Assembly (NCBI RefSeq): GCF_902833905.1
Contig: NZ_CADFGP010000021.1
Span: 80,194-144,193 of the forward strand
Origin: Paraburkholderia tuberum STM678
GTDB taxonomy: Bacteria; Pseudomonadota; Gammaproteobacteria; Burkholderiales; Burkholderiaceae
Length of the DNA stretch: 64,000 bases
Reading direction: 5' to 3'
Positions 43,525-52,335 of this stretch are shown here, in pieces; the first letter of the stretch is position 1; each line of letters starts with the position of its first letter. Position numbers and translations under genes: made by a program. Under the pieces are notes generated by a model. That model searched no databases and was not told where the DNA came from. It saw only the letters and a program-made list of their open reading frames with translations.

Positions 43525-44055
43525 GTATCGAGACCTCCGCGCCCATCACGAGTAGCGTTGACGACCCGCGCGCCGTCAGTCATAACGACTTTCGGATCGC
43601 ACGTTTCATCGACGCGTGGATTGTACGCTTTCGCGTCACTACTGACAATGCAATCATATATGGTTTGCATGTCAGATATGAGTGACAGATGCAAAAAACA
43701 CGAACGGCGGGTTGGCCCCGAACTCATCCGGTTCTTTCTTGCACGTCGGGAATTGAAATGCTGCGCGCTGCCTGAAAATGGAGGTAGCGGTACGTCTAGC
43801 CGGCTACAGCAAGGCTTGACGCCGTGCCTTTCGGGTCGTCTCGATCGACAGCCGATGGTGCTTGGGGTGCGCCAATGTGCTGTTGTGGCGAGCGGGAGTG
43901 GAGTGACACCTGTCGATGCCTCCGACTGATGCCCGCGGTAACTTATCGAGCGGTTGCGTCGCCTTGGCGACAGCCCGGCGCCGCCATGCCGCGTTCACCC
44001 GGAAGGGGCTGGCGCGGGAATTGGGCTGTGCCAGTCCATTCAGTCATATGAGTCG
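43525..44055. other. Intergenic region, no gene recognised
   Basis: About 530 bases between the FlhG-like and TetR genes. An AT-rich tract near 43645-43690 includes ATCATATATG (43653-43662), shared with the island at 37008-37017. A minus-strand frame (43509-43727) overlaps the FlhG-like start without a convincing ribosome site. Confidence 0.4.
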
Positions 44056-44721
44056 CTACGGTGCGCCCATGGGTACGTCCGGGCGATGATTGTCGTAGTC
44101 TGTTTCTTCCGGCTGTCGCGACAACACGCACGAAAAAAATCCGGCAAGCACTGTCTGAAGCACCTTGTCGCTCACCGTTTGCGGACCGCACATCCTGAAG
44201 AACTGCACGCCCTCGCACAGGCTCACCAAGCCAACCGCGAGAGCCTCGGCCTGCAGGGGCAACGGCCTGCCGTTGCGCTCCGAAAGCATGCGGATGTACA
44301 CGCTGATCTGTTCCAGCTTCTCCTGCCGGAAGGCGTTGATGCGCTCCCGAAACGGGGTGTCCCGGCACGCGAGCAACTGGGCCTCGACCCAAAGTGGAAA
44401 GCAATCGTGTTCAACAATAGATTGGCTGTAGTACGCGATGGCGCGGTCCTTCATTTCATCGGGCGTGCCGCCCTTCTCCATCATCGCCAGGAGATTCGTC
44501 CGCGCCCTATCGTCGTCGCGGCGCAACAACCTGATCAGCAGATCCGGCTTGCCGCCGAAGTTTGAGTAGAACGCGCCGCGCGTATAGCCAGCCGCCTCAG
44601 CGATGTCCTCCACGCTTGTCGCGGCGAATCCCTTTTTAACGAACATCTTCCGCGCCGCCTCAAGCAGGCATTCGCGCGTCTGCTCTCTGCGCTGTGCCCG
44701 TGTCAGGCGTTCCCGCTTCAT
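44056..44721 (-). CDS. TetR/AcrR-family transcriptional regulator
   Basis: 221 residues. N-terminal helix-turn-helix (10-60): TRECLLEAARKMFVKKGFAATSVEDIAEAAGYTRGAFYSNFGGK, given here in adjoining segments TRECLLEAARKMF and GYTRGAFYSNFGGK. The C-terminal ligand domain is unremarkable; a FFRMCGPQTVSDKVL segment lies near the end. It is transcribed from a promoter at 44841-44869 whose -10 is covered by an 18-bp operator-like sequence, consistent with autorepression. It follows the molybdoenzyme genes and probably regulates the catabolic cluster. Confidence 0.9.
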   Translation of the reverse strand: MKRERLTRAQRREQTRECLLEAARKMFVKKGFAATSVEDIAEAAGYTRGAFYSNFGGKPDLLIRLLRRDDDRARTNLLAMMEKGGTPDEMKDRAIAYYSQSIVEHDCFPLWVEAQLLACRDTPFRERINAFRQEKLEQISVYIRMLSERNGRPLPLQAEALAVGLVSLCEGVQFFRMCGPQTVSDKVLQTVLAGFFSCVLSRQPEETDYDNHRPDVPMGAP

Positions 44722-44834
44722 GGCATAAAGTACCGGTCAGGCCGACATCTGCGGTGCCGCCAGATCGGCATGCTTCTCAGATGACGGGTTTCGCAATGAT
44801 CCGTCGACGCCCGATCAGGCCGTCTCGCGGTTTA

Positions 44835-44852
44835 TGTGACATTACACTCATA
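44835..44852 (-). promoter_or_regulatory. Operator-like sequence over the tetR -10 box
   Basis: TGTGACATTACACTCATA matches the palindrome AATGACATTAAAGTCATT at 56173-56190 at 13 of 18 positions and sits in the same place relative to the promoter (covering -10). Likely bound by one of the two TetR proteins. Confidence 0.5.
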
Positions 44853-44869
44853 TCTGATTTTGTTGTCAA
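44841..44869 (-). promoter_or_regulatory. Sigma70 promoter of the tetR gene at 44056-44721
   Basis: On the minus strand: TTGACA (complement of 44864-44869), 17-base spacer, TGTAAT (complement of 44841-44846). An inverted repeat GTCAA-taaag-TTGAC (44865-44879) overlaps the -35. The start codon is ~113 bases downstream of the expected transcription start. Confidence 0.6.
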
Positions 44870-44974
44870 TAAAGTTGACGAAATCTGGCACGTGAGAGGA
44901 AATCGGAACCGTCATACCGAAGCGTGAGCGGTCCGCCCGTCTCATGCCAAGCAGCTTCGTTGCGGTGCCCATGA

Positions 44975-45838
44975 TCACGCGACTTCCATACCGTTTGTCG
45001 ACTGTGCGAGGCTGAGCTCCCCAAGGTAAACGCTTTCGCCCAATTCGCATTTGCGCCAGGCGCTGCCGAGGGCATGACGGATTTCGACTCTGTAAAGACC
45101 GCTTCCCTTGGTGAGACCACCGAAGCGGAAATCGCCGAAGCAGTCAGAGACAGTCTCCGCCACCTTCTGATTGCCGAGGTAAAGGGCTACGACCGCATCC
45201 GTGACGCACTCGACCACATCTCCCATCCGCGCGCTGACGCTTCCGCTGATGAAGCAGGTTTCCCAGCGCTCGAGGTCGCTGTACCACACGCGCGGTTTCG
45301 TGCCCAGGTTAGGCCGCAAGACCTTGAGCCCCTCGCGCTGGGCCTTCTCGGCCATCGCAGCGTCATCGAGCTTGACCGTCTCGAAGACGTCGGTGGGGCA
45401 CGATTGCTGACAACGCGGCTGCGGCCAGCCCTGGTCGAGCAGATGGGCATCGAAAATCCAGGTCTGCGGCAGTTGCAGCTCATCGTTCCAGACGATCGCT
45501 TTGTACGGGCAGGACTTCACGATGTCCTTGCGGCCTCGAGCCTTGTCCGGATCGATGATGACGACGCCGTCGGCGCGCTTGCGAATGGCGTCGCCGCCCA
45601 CCCGCAAGCAAGGCGCTTCGTCGCAGTGGTTGCACATGACCGGCAGATACGTGGTTTCGACCATATGCGAGTCGCCCTGGACGCGGCGCAGGATCCGGAT
45701 CGGGCTGTCGGCATTGGCGGCGGCGGGCGCGGCATAACCGGGGAAGTCGTTGCCGACATGCTCGTCCCGCGCGGCGATCACGCAGTTCTGGCAGTTCTCG
45801 CAACGCCCCACTTTGATAATCAGGTTCCACTTGCTCAT
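44975..45838 (-). CDS. Iron-sulfur subunit of a transhydroxylase-like molybdoenzyme
   Basis: 287 residues; a soluble electron-transfer subunit of the DMSO-reductase family, closest by eye to the beta subunit of pyrogallol-phloroglucinol transhydroxylase. Ferredoxin part (1-150): C13, C16, C19; C69, C72, C77; C110; C143, C147. Conserved marker GLKVLRPNLGTKPRVWYSDLER follows (shown as GLKVLRPNLG and GTKPRVWYSDLER), then an Ig-like C-terminal domain (CFGDFRFGGLTKGSGLYRVEI). The position of a fourth first-motif Cys is Ala23, and the usual C-x2-C before AHLL is WIFD (127-130), so one cluster appears lost. The start is 10 bases downstream of the large-subunit stop: one operon, one complex. Confidence 0.88.
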   Translation of the reverse strand: MSKWNLIIKVGRCENCQNCVIAARDEHVGNDFPGYAAPAAANADSPIRILRRVQGDSHMVETTYLPVMCNHCDEAPCLRVGGDAIRKRADGVVIIDPDKARGRKDIVKSCPYKAIVWNDELQLPQTWIFDAHLLDQGWPQPRCQQSCPTDVFETVKLDDAAMAEKAQREGLKVLRPNLGTKPRVWYSDLERWETCFISGSVSARMGDVVECVTDAVVALYLGNQKVAETVSDCFGDFRFGGLTKGSGLYRVEIRHALGSAWRKCELGESVYLGELSLAQSTNGMEVA

Positions 45839-45848
45839 TCGAAATTCC

Positions 45849-48827
45849 TCACGCGGCGCGACCGAGCATGAACGCTTCGGTGCCTTGCCACTTCTCGACC
45901 TGCACCAGGCAGGAATTTGGGCTCATGCTGCTCGTGCCGGCGGTTTGAGGCCGGTCGGGGGTGAGCATGTTCATGCAACCGCCAATCTCGACGCACTCGC
46001 CGTCTATTTCGACCAGCTGAAATTCGGCGCTCGCCTCATACGACTTGACCACTCCCGCGCTAACCAGCGGCGAGACGTCGGCTGCGCAAATCACCGCGCC
46101 GCGGTCGTTGTACACCTTGACGAGATCGCGATGGTCAATGCCTCGAACGGCCGCATCGGTCGGACTAAGTCTCAGCAGCCAGAAGCGATGGCCACCAATC
46201 AGCGCGCGATGGTCATCGATGCTGTTGACCGAGGAGTTTTTGCCATCACAATGGGTATGGAAGCTGTAACGGCTGTGAGTGGCGATCAACTGCAGCGGAT
46301 AACGCTGGGCCAGGTCCGAGCGCAGCCCCTCCCAGGACGGGATGTATCGGTTGAGCGGTGGTCGCTCGGGATTGTCCGCAGTGTGCCGCTTCAGCAACTC
46401 GGGCACGAACTCCAGCTTGCCGCTCGGCGTCTGCAGGCCCATGCCGAATTTTTCGGCGAACTGCGACGGCAGCGGATGGGGTTCCTGCAGGTCCTTGCGC
46501 CGGCCTTCCGCGAACCAGCGCATGTCCACCGGATGGCGCAACTCGGGCTTCTCGGGCGGCACGACGAAATAGCCCTTGCGGCAGAACTCGCGCCACGAAA
46601 CGTGATCAGGCAGGTCCGACGAGTCGAAGACCCGCTTGACCCAGTCCAGTTCGCTGCATCCCTCGGTGAACACCCCGCCAAGGCCCAGCCGGGTCAGGAT
46701 GGCGGCGAAGATGTCGTAGTCGGAACGGGACTCGCCCAAAGGCTCGATGCACTTGTGCTGCAGCGTCATCACGCGATGATTGACCGTGCTAAACCCATGA
46801 TGGGCGTAGCCGCCGGAATTCGCCCATTCGCCGATGTCCCAGCGCTCCAGCGCGGTGCACGCAGGCAGGATGACGTCGGCGAACTGGGCCTCGCCCTCCA
46901 TCCAGATCGACTGGTTGACCACGAACTCGATGCTCGGGTGCCGGTAGGCTTCAGCCCAGCGTCCGGAATTCGTCACTGTGCTGAAGGCGGACCCGCCGTA
47001 GCGGTAGATCATGTGGATCGGCGAATATCCGGGCATGGGGTAGCTGAACGGCGCGAACTGGGCTTCCTGGGACATGCCGTCCCAGAGGTAGCCCGTCGCA
47101 TGGCCGTTGATGATGGCGTCGGGCAGTTGCTGCCGCGGGACCATTTGCTTGACCGGATTCATGGACAGAATGTGCGGCATGCGCTGGTAATTGTTCACCG
47201 CATTGGCGGTCCACGCCAGGTCGCCGGATATGCCGCCGTCCGCGTAGCCGGGAAAATAGAAATGGAGGTCGTGGGGCACCCCGGCTTCAAGGCAGCCGAA
47301 ATTGACCCCCGGCTTACCCCAGCCCTGCATCGCCATCATCATGATCATGCAGCGCGCCCATTGCGCTCCGGTCGCACCGCGGCCCGCGCCGCCGAATCCC
47401 GCGCCGGTCATCCCGACCGCGAGATGGACCTTCCTGTTCCCCCATCGGCGCGCAAGCGCACGGACGTCCTTGGCGGGCACGCCGGTTTCGCCCTCCTGCC
47501 ACTCGGGCGTCTTGGGAACGCCGTCGGATTCGCCCAGAAGATAGGCCCTCCACTCGTCGAAACCGGTCGTGCGGGTGGCGATGTAATCCTCGTCGTACAA
47601 GCCCTCCACGGCCCACACGTACATGATGGCGGTGGCGAGAGCAGCATCGGTTTGCGGTCGGACCGGAATCCAGCGCCCGCCCAGCAACTGCGCGGTGGGG
47701 TTGCAGTGCGGGTCGATATGAACGAACTCAATGCCGAGTTCCTTGGCCCACAGGCGCCGCGGAGTCCCCTCGAATCCCGCATAGGCCCCGTTGGTACTTT
47801 CGGGGTCGCAGGACCAGAACACGATCATGTCGGCTTCCTTCAGGCAATCCTCGACGCCACCATAGCCGGATGGCACGCCGACGCGCATCGAGTTGCCGAA
47901 ATGATGCATGGCACCCCAGTACCAGCCTTCCCAGCTATCCGGATTGGCCGCGACCCGGGTAAAGCCGATCAGGTTGGCAAAGCGCGTCAGCGCGCTGAGG
48001 TAGTAACCCACGTTGCCCCACTGGTGATGGGACGACATCGGGAAGGTGATGGAACCGGGACCGTGAACGCGCTTCTGCCGGTTGATTTCCCTGGCGACAA
48101 TGTCCAGGGCCTCGTCCCAACTGATACGCACATAGCCGGATTTGCCCCGGTTCTGGGGATTGCGTTCGCCGTCAGGGTCGAAGTCGACCCGCTTCATGGG
48201 ATGAAGGATGCGCTTGTCGGAATAGACCAGCGACTTGAGCGTCAACGCGTGGGGCGCGACCAGGCCACGCCGTGGCGGGCTGAAACGGCGGCCGCGCGCC
48301 TCGATCACATAACTTGGCGCATCCGTGCTGTCCAGCTCGATGGGCGTCACCCGAACGACGCGGCCATCCTTGACGTAGACGAACAGAGGCCCGCCGTTGG
48401 TGCAGGTGGTGAAGCGGCGGGTGCCGTCGCGCAAAGGCGTGCCCATCGGCAGGCCGACGGTCCGCATCATGCTCAGGGTCTGCATGAGCCAAACCAGCAG
48501 TTCGTCCTCGCCCTCGGTGACCACCTTGAAGTTCTTGGCAGCGTGGATGATTTCGCCCTGGTCCTGATTGGGAGAAAGAAACTTCAGGGCGGTGGCGACA
48601 TCCTTGAAGACCATGCGCACGTCGGGCCGCGGATGCCTGCCGGCGCTGGACCGAACACGTCCGTTCTTTAACCTGATGACGCGACCGATGCTTTGATCCG
48701 CGAGTCCGATCCAGGCCACGAGATCGCGCTCCTTCAGGCGATCACGATAAGCGGGAAAGCGGCGTGCCGTCAGGTCAAGAACCTTGGGCAAAGCAAAAAG
48801 AATAGTCTTGAGGACCTGTCGTTTCAT
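45849..48827 (-). CDS. Molybdopterin oxidoreductase, transhydroxylase-like large subunit with N-terminal SCP2-like extension
   Basis: 992 residues from ATG 48827. Residues ~135-992 match the bis-MGD transhydroxylase large subunit: TNGGPLFVYVKDGRVVRVTP, SSHHQWGNVGYY, NPDSWEGWYWG (Ser expected to ligate Mo), MIVFWSCDPEST, PGYADGGISGD, QSIWMEGEAQFADVILPAC, GCMNMLTPDRP. The pyrogallol enzyme starts at about residue 135 of this one. The extra N terminus contains RPDVRMVFKDVATALKFL and IIHAAKNFKVVTEGEDELLVW, an SCP2/sterol-carrier-like pattern. No Tat signal and no N-terminal Fe-S Cys motif; cytoplasmic. Reaction by homology: oxygen-independent hydroxyl transfer on a polyhydroxylated aromatic; the true substrate is unknown. 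Confidence 0.85.
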   Translation of the reverse strand: MKRQVLKTILFALPKVLDLTARRFPAYRDRLKERDLVAWIGLADQSIGRVIRLKNGRVRSSAGRHPRPDVRMVFKDVATALKFLSPNQDQGEIIHAAKNFKVVTEGEDELLVWLMQTLSMMRTVGLPMGTPLRDGTRRFTTCTNGGPLFVYVKDGRVVRVTPIELDSTDAPSYVIEARGRRFSPPRRGLVAPHALTLKSLVYSDKRILHPMKRVDFDPDGERNPQNRGKSGYVRISWDEALDIVAREINRQKRVHGPGSITFPMSSHHQWGNVGYYLSALTRFANLIGFTRVAANPDSWEGWYWGAMHHFGNSMRVGVPSGYGGVEDCLKEADMIVFWSCDPESTNGAYAGFEGTPRRLWAKELGIEFVHIDPHCNPTAQLLGGRWIPVRPQTDAALATAIMYVWAVEGLYDEDYIATRTTGFDEWRAYLLGESDGVPKTPEWQEGETGVPAKDVRALARRWGNRKVHLAVGMTGAGFGGAGRGATGAQWARCMIMMMAMQGWGKPGVNFGCLEAGVPHDLHFYFPGYADGGISGDLAWTANAVNNYQRMPHILSMNPVKQMVPRQQLPDAIINGHATGYLWDGMSQEAQFAPFSYPMPGYSPIHMIYRYGGSAFSTVTNSGRWAEAYRHPSIEFVVNQSIWMEGEAQFADVILPACTALERWDIGEWANSGGYAHHGFSTVNHRVMTLQHKCIEPLGESRSDYDIFAAILTRLGLGGVFTEGCSELDWVKRVFDSSDLPDHVSWREFCRKGYFVVPPEKPELRHPVDMRWFAEGRRKDLQEPHPLPSQFAEKFGMGLQTPSGKLEFVPELLKRHTADNPERPPLNRYIPSWEGLRSDLAQRYPLQLIATHSRYSFHTHCDGKNSSVNSIDDHRALIGGHRFWLLRLSPTDAAVRGIDHRDLVKVYNDRGAVICAADVSPLVSAGVVKSYEASAEFQLVEIDGECVEIGGCMNMLTPDRPQTAGTSSMSPNSCLVQVEKWQGTEAFMLGRAA

Positions 48828-48970
48828 TATTCGATCCAAAGGGAAGCGGGGTGCGCTAGCGGTGGCATGACGTCGCGGACCGCAGCCAGGCCCGGGGCGC
48901 GAAAAATAACGTAGTCGATGTCTTCGATGGGCATTCAAATCTCGATCGGTGCATTAACGAGTCGTACGCG

Positions 48971-49711
48971 CTAGAACGTGTAGGCGACGTTCAGGAAGAC
49001 GCTCAGGGGATCGAGCCGGAGCGTCGATTTGGAAACGATCTGCGTTCCAGTCGCGGTGTGTCCGTCTAACGTCAGGTTGGTCTTCACCGGCATATAGTTC
49101 ACAGAGGTTCCGACAGACCAGTGTTTTGTAATGGCGTAACTTGCCCCGATCTCGAATACCGGATTCCACGATGAACTGAGTGTTGCGTGTGCCGAACCAC
49201 CTGGACCAACGCTATCAGTGACAAACTGGCTATTGGTTGTCCGAACCTGGGTGAACCACGTGTAGTTCACACCCAAACCGACGAATGGACGGAATTTCGA
49301 GCCGGCCGAAAACAGGTGGTATCGAAGTTCGATGGCGGGCGGCATTGGCCTCGTCGAGCCGAGGTTGCCATACTTCTCCAGCGTCCCATCGCCAACCAGA
49401 TTTACTGTCAATGGCAGTCCCAGAAGCATCGCGACGCCAATGTTGTCCGTGACGTAGTACTCGGTGGTAATTCCCACCGTATTCGTTGACGTCGCATGCG
49501 CCCCGCTACCGGCTAGTTGGCGATTCACCGTTTCGCCGCCAATACTCTCCACAATGAGTGGCGTTGCGTCGCCCTGTGGCGCGATGTGAAGCCATCCTGT
49601 GGACAGCGTAATGCTTCCCGCTGACTGGGCGTTTGCATTGTCGGTCAGCGCAGCCGAGCAGAGGCAAGCCGCCATGCCGGCAGAGCTGATCATTCGTCTG
49701 TAATTCCTCAC
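48971..49711 (-). CDS. OmpW-family outer-membrane beta-barrel
   Basis: 246 residues from GTG 49711 (AGGAGAAGACAC ribosome site). Signal peptide MISSAGMAACLCSAALTDNANA. The mature chain is an eight-strand barrel of OmpW type with ITLSTGWLHIAPQGD, ITTEYYVTDNIGVAMLLGLP, PFVGLGVNYTWF and a terminal aromatic VAYTF for BAM recognition. OmpW-type porins admit small hydrophobic compounds. Immediately upstream of the molybdoenzyme genes on the same strand (143-base gap), it is likely the uptake channel for the pathway substrate. Confidence 0.88.
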   Translation of the reverse strand: MRNYRRMISSAGMAACLCSAALTDNANAQSAGSITLSTGWLHIAPQGDATPLIVESIGGETVNRQLAGSGAHATSTNTVGITTEYYVTDNIGVAMLLGLPLTVNLVGDGTLEKYGNLGSTRPMPPAIELRYHLFSAGSKFRPFVGLGVNYTWFTQVRTTNSQFVTDSVGPGGSAHATLSSSWNPVFEIGASYAITKHWSVGTSVNYMPVKTNLTLDGHTATGTQIVSKSTLRLDPLSVFLNVAYTF

Positions 49712-50065
49712 GTGTCTTCTCCTGTCTTGTTGCCCGGGCATTTTTGTGAACCCGTGGTGCTTCCTGTGGAACCGATGCGGCGCTCCGTCTGGGGTCGTTG
49801 CGTCGTTCCTCATAGGCTTCGACCGCTTATCAGGTCCGCCGGTTATGTCTGATTAGGTCGTTTTACTAAATGACATGAAACAGGCACGAATGTTTAGAAC
49901 ACCGCTACTGCCTCGTACACGTTATGTGGAAATACGCTTTCGCGTTATCCTTATCACCCTTTCTATTCTTCCTACCTCCTGGTGTCGAGACTTTAAACCG
50001 TCCAATTATTCGTTCTCTGCCTTTGGAATAGTTGCTGGTACAGCATGCCTCCATCGCCCAGCACG
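49712..50065. promoter_or_regulatory. Region upstream of ompW-like gene
   Basis: About 350 bases without a gene and noticeably AT-rich at 49850-50000. AATGACATgAAA at 49869-49880 matches the left half of the palindrome near the FAD-monooxygenase promoter. It may be a weaker site of the same regulator, but no clear -35/-10 aligned with it was found. Confidence 0.4.
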
Positions 50066-50305
50066 CTAGTAAGCGCGCATCGCCAAACGTTCAGTCTCGG
50101 GCGGGAATACGCACCACGCACCGTCGCGGTGCCGGAAGAAAAATAACCCAACCGGCCCTGTCGGCAGCAGTAGCTCGATACGCACATAGGGTCTCTGGTT
50201 TGTGCCCGCACGACCGAACCGGGTAATCCGAACCGCAGTCCCCGATATTGGCCCAAGCCATTTTTCAACAAGCGAACGCAAGGACCTTTCTGAAGCAGTA
50301 TTCAT
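50066..50305 (-). CDS. Small hypothetical protein
   Basis: 79 residues, ATG 50305 with GAGGAAAGAGG ribosome site. Basic N terminus (SLRSLVEKWLGP), then beta-rich RPYVRIELLLPTGPVGLFFFRHRDGAWCVFPP. No signal peptide. Same strand and 53 bases downstream of the acyl-CoA synthetase stop, so possibly the last gene of that operon. No family recognised. Confidence 0.65.
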   Translation of the reverse strand: MNTASERSLRSLVEKWLGPISGTAVRITRFGRAGTNQRPYVRIELLLPTGPVGLFFFRHRDGAWCVFPPETERLAMRAY

Positions 50306-50358
50306 CCTCTTTCCTCTAAACCGACGCGAGCGTTTAACTCTCTATCGCCGCTGGTACA

Positions 50359-52335
50359 TCAACATTGCTCGCTCCGCGATGGCCTCGCGGCAACCGAAAG
50401 CGAAAATGCGAACGGAAAGCGCCCGAGCGCGGAAGTCGCCAATGCTTCGAGCGCGGGGTCGGGAAGTTCGACGTGAAGCGAAAGCCCGCGCGAAGTATCT
50501 TCAATGATCCTAACGGTTGCTCCCTCGACGCCAGCCTCCACGAGTGCCGACTGTAACGCGTCTACCGTTTCGCGCTGTTTCAGCCCCGGCTTGAAAATCT
50601 TGCCCACGCCTGTCAACGGCATCGCATCCAGGATTCTGATCCGTTTAGGCAGTGCCGCGCGCTCGCCTATCTCGAGTCGCACGAACTCGGCGAGTTCGTC
50701 CTCAGTCGCGGTTGCACCCGGTTTGAGCTGGACATAGGCAATCGGCAACTCCCCGGCGTGTGCATCGGGACGACCGACCGCCGCCGCGATCTTGACGGCG
50801 GGATGGCGATAGAGCGGTTCCTCGATCGCTGCCGGATCGATGTTGTGACCGCCACGAATGATCACTTCCTTTTTTCGACCAGTAAGCCAGAAATAACCAT
50901 CGACATCGCATCGACCGAGGTCGCCGGTATTGAGCCAGCACCTGCCATCGCCGAGGTCCAGCCACAGTCCCTTGTTCTGCTCGGGCACGATATACCCGAG
51001 GAAAATGTTCGGGCCGGAAATAGTCAGCAGGCCGACCTCATCGATCTCGCAATCCCGTACATATCGCCCGTCAGCGTCGACGATGACGGCTTTCATCGCC
51101 TGGCCCGGAATGCGCAGCCCGATTGAGCCCAGCCTGCGCTCCCCCAGCGGCGGATTGACGCTGCTCACGCAGGTCCCCTCGGTCAGGCCATAGCCCTCGA
51201 GAATCCGGATGCGCGTCCTTTCCTGAAAGGTCCGGAAAACTTCGACCGGCATGGGAGCCGCACCGCACAGTCCGTACTCCAGCGAACTCACATCGTGCTC
51301 GCCGACAGGAATATCGAGTAACGCCGCATAAAGCGTCGGGACACCGCTGAAGAAATTGATGCGGTGATGCTCGACGATTTCCCAGAAACGTTTGACAACG
51401 CCATCGCCGCGATAGCCTTGTGGCGTGCCGAGCACGACCTGGGCGCCTTTGGAAAAAGGCAGGAGACCCGTTGCCATGACGGCATTCACGTGGAAGAGTG
51501 GCAGTCCGCAGAAAAGCGTCTTGCCTGGCCCGACGCTGTCGCCGAAGAATTGACCCGTGCTCCAGGCATTCGCCACCTCATTGCCGTGGCGGCGCATCGC
51601 AATTTTCGGCAGGCCGGTCGTCCCGCCCGTACAGAAGTACGACGACACGTCGTCGGCGCCAATGTGCCGCGCGCCTTGAAGTGCCGTTCCCGACTCCTGC
51701 GCGATGGCAACGCCGAAGTCGTGGATCTCGATATGCGCAGGAACCGCGCCCCGCACGCCGCCCTCGCCGTGCAGCCTTGAACACTCGTTACGCTGCAGCA
51801 TCCGCGTCGCGGACTGTTTTGAACCCGTCACACGTTCGGCCGGATTCACGAGCACCAGATCCTTCAGCGAAGAAACCTTGTGCAGCACCGCTTGTACCTT
51901 TTGCCAAAGATCAGTTCCGGGAAACGGCGCCAGCGTTACCAGCACGCTGGCGCCTGCAGCGTTGAGGAGTTGGCCGATGGCTTCCTGCTCAAGCAATGGA
52001 TTGATCGCGCAGACAATTCCGGCGGCCTCCCCACCCCAGATCACGAAGTGCGTTTCAGGGAGGTTGGGCAGAACATATGCGATGACTGAGTCGCGTTGTA
52101 CTCCGAGGCGCGAGAACATGTTCGCGGTGCGCGTGATATCTCGGACGAGTTCACTATACGTCCAGCACTCGGCGTTCCGATAGTCGTCGGCCGTTGCAAA
52201 GAACGAAAGTGCCGGTGCCGATGGATTAATCGCCGCGCCCCGGCAGATCATCTCGTAGGTGCTCGACGGGAGATCCGCCGGCAGCCCTTGCGTTTCGATG
52301 GCAAGGACTTCGTCTACGTTTGCGATGCCTTTCAT
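50359..52335 (-). CDS. Acyl-CoA/AMP-dependent synthetase
   Basis: 658 residues. AMP-binding motif SSYFCTGGTTGLPK near 240; A3 region EGYGLTEGTCVSS; A5 LNTGDLGRCDVDGYFWLTGRKKEVIIRGGHNIDPAAIEE (segments LNTGDLGRCDVDGYFWL and GRKKEVIIRGGHNIDPA); C-terminal hinge and Lys region PLTGVGKIFKP. Activates a carboxylic acid to its CoA thioester via acyl-adenylate. ATG 52335 overlaps the preceding stop, so it is coupled with the fumarylacetoacetase-family gene. The substrate could be an aromatic or side-chain acid. Confidence 0.9.
   Translation of the reverse strand: MKGIANVDEVLAIETQGLPADLPSSTYEMICRGAAINPSAPALSFFATADDYRNAECWTYSELVRDITRTANMFSRLGVQRDSVIAYVLPNLPETHFVIWGGEAAGIVCAINPLLEQEAIGQLLNAAGASVLVTLAPFPGTDLWQKVQAVLHKVSSLKDLVLVNPAERVTGSKQSATRMLQRNECSRLHGEGGVRGAVPAHIEIHDFGVAIAQESGTALQGARHIGADDVSSYFCTGGTTGLPKIAMRRHGNEVANAWSTGQFFGDSVGPGKTLFCGLPLFHVNAVMATGLLPFSKGAQVVLGTPQGYRGDGVVKRFWEIVEHHRINFFSGVPTLYAALLDIPVGEHDVSSLEYGLCGAAPMPVEVFRTFQERTRIRILEGYGLTEGTCVSSVNPPLGERRLGSIGLRIPGQAMKAVIVDADGRYVRDCEIDEVGLLTISGPNIFLGYIVPEQNKGLWLDLGDGRCWLNTGDLGRCDVDGYFWLTGRKKEVIIRGGHNIDPAAIEEPLYRHPAVKIAAAVGRPDAHAGELPIAYVQLKPGATATEDELAEFVRLEIGERAALPKRIRILDAMPLTGVGKIFKPGLKQRETVDALQSALVEAGVEGATVRIIEDTSRGLSLHVELPDPALEALATSALGRFPFAFSLSVAARPSRSEQC

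Noticed and set aside
43509..43727. Minus-strand ORF upstream of the FlhG-like gene
   Set aside because: Overlaps the FlhG-like start, no ribosome site, product without recognisable features.
45750..48671. 973-codon plus-strand ORF opposite the molybdoenzyme
   Set aside because: Striking length, but it mirrors a highly GC3-biased gene and has no domain motifs.
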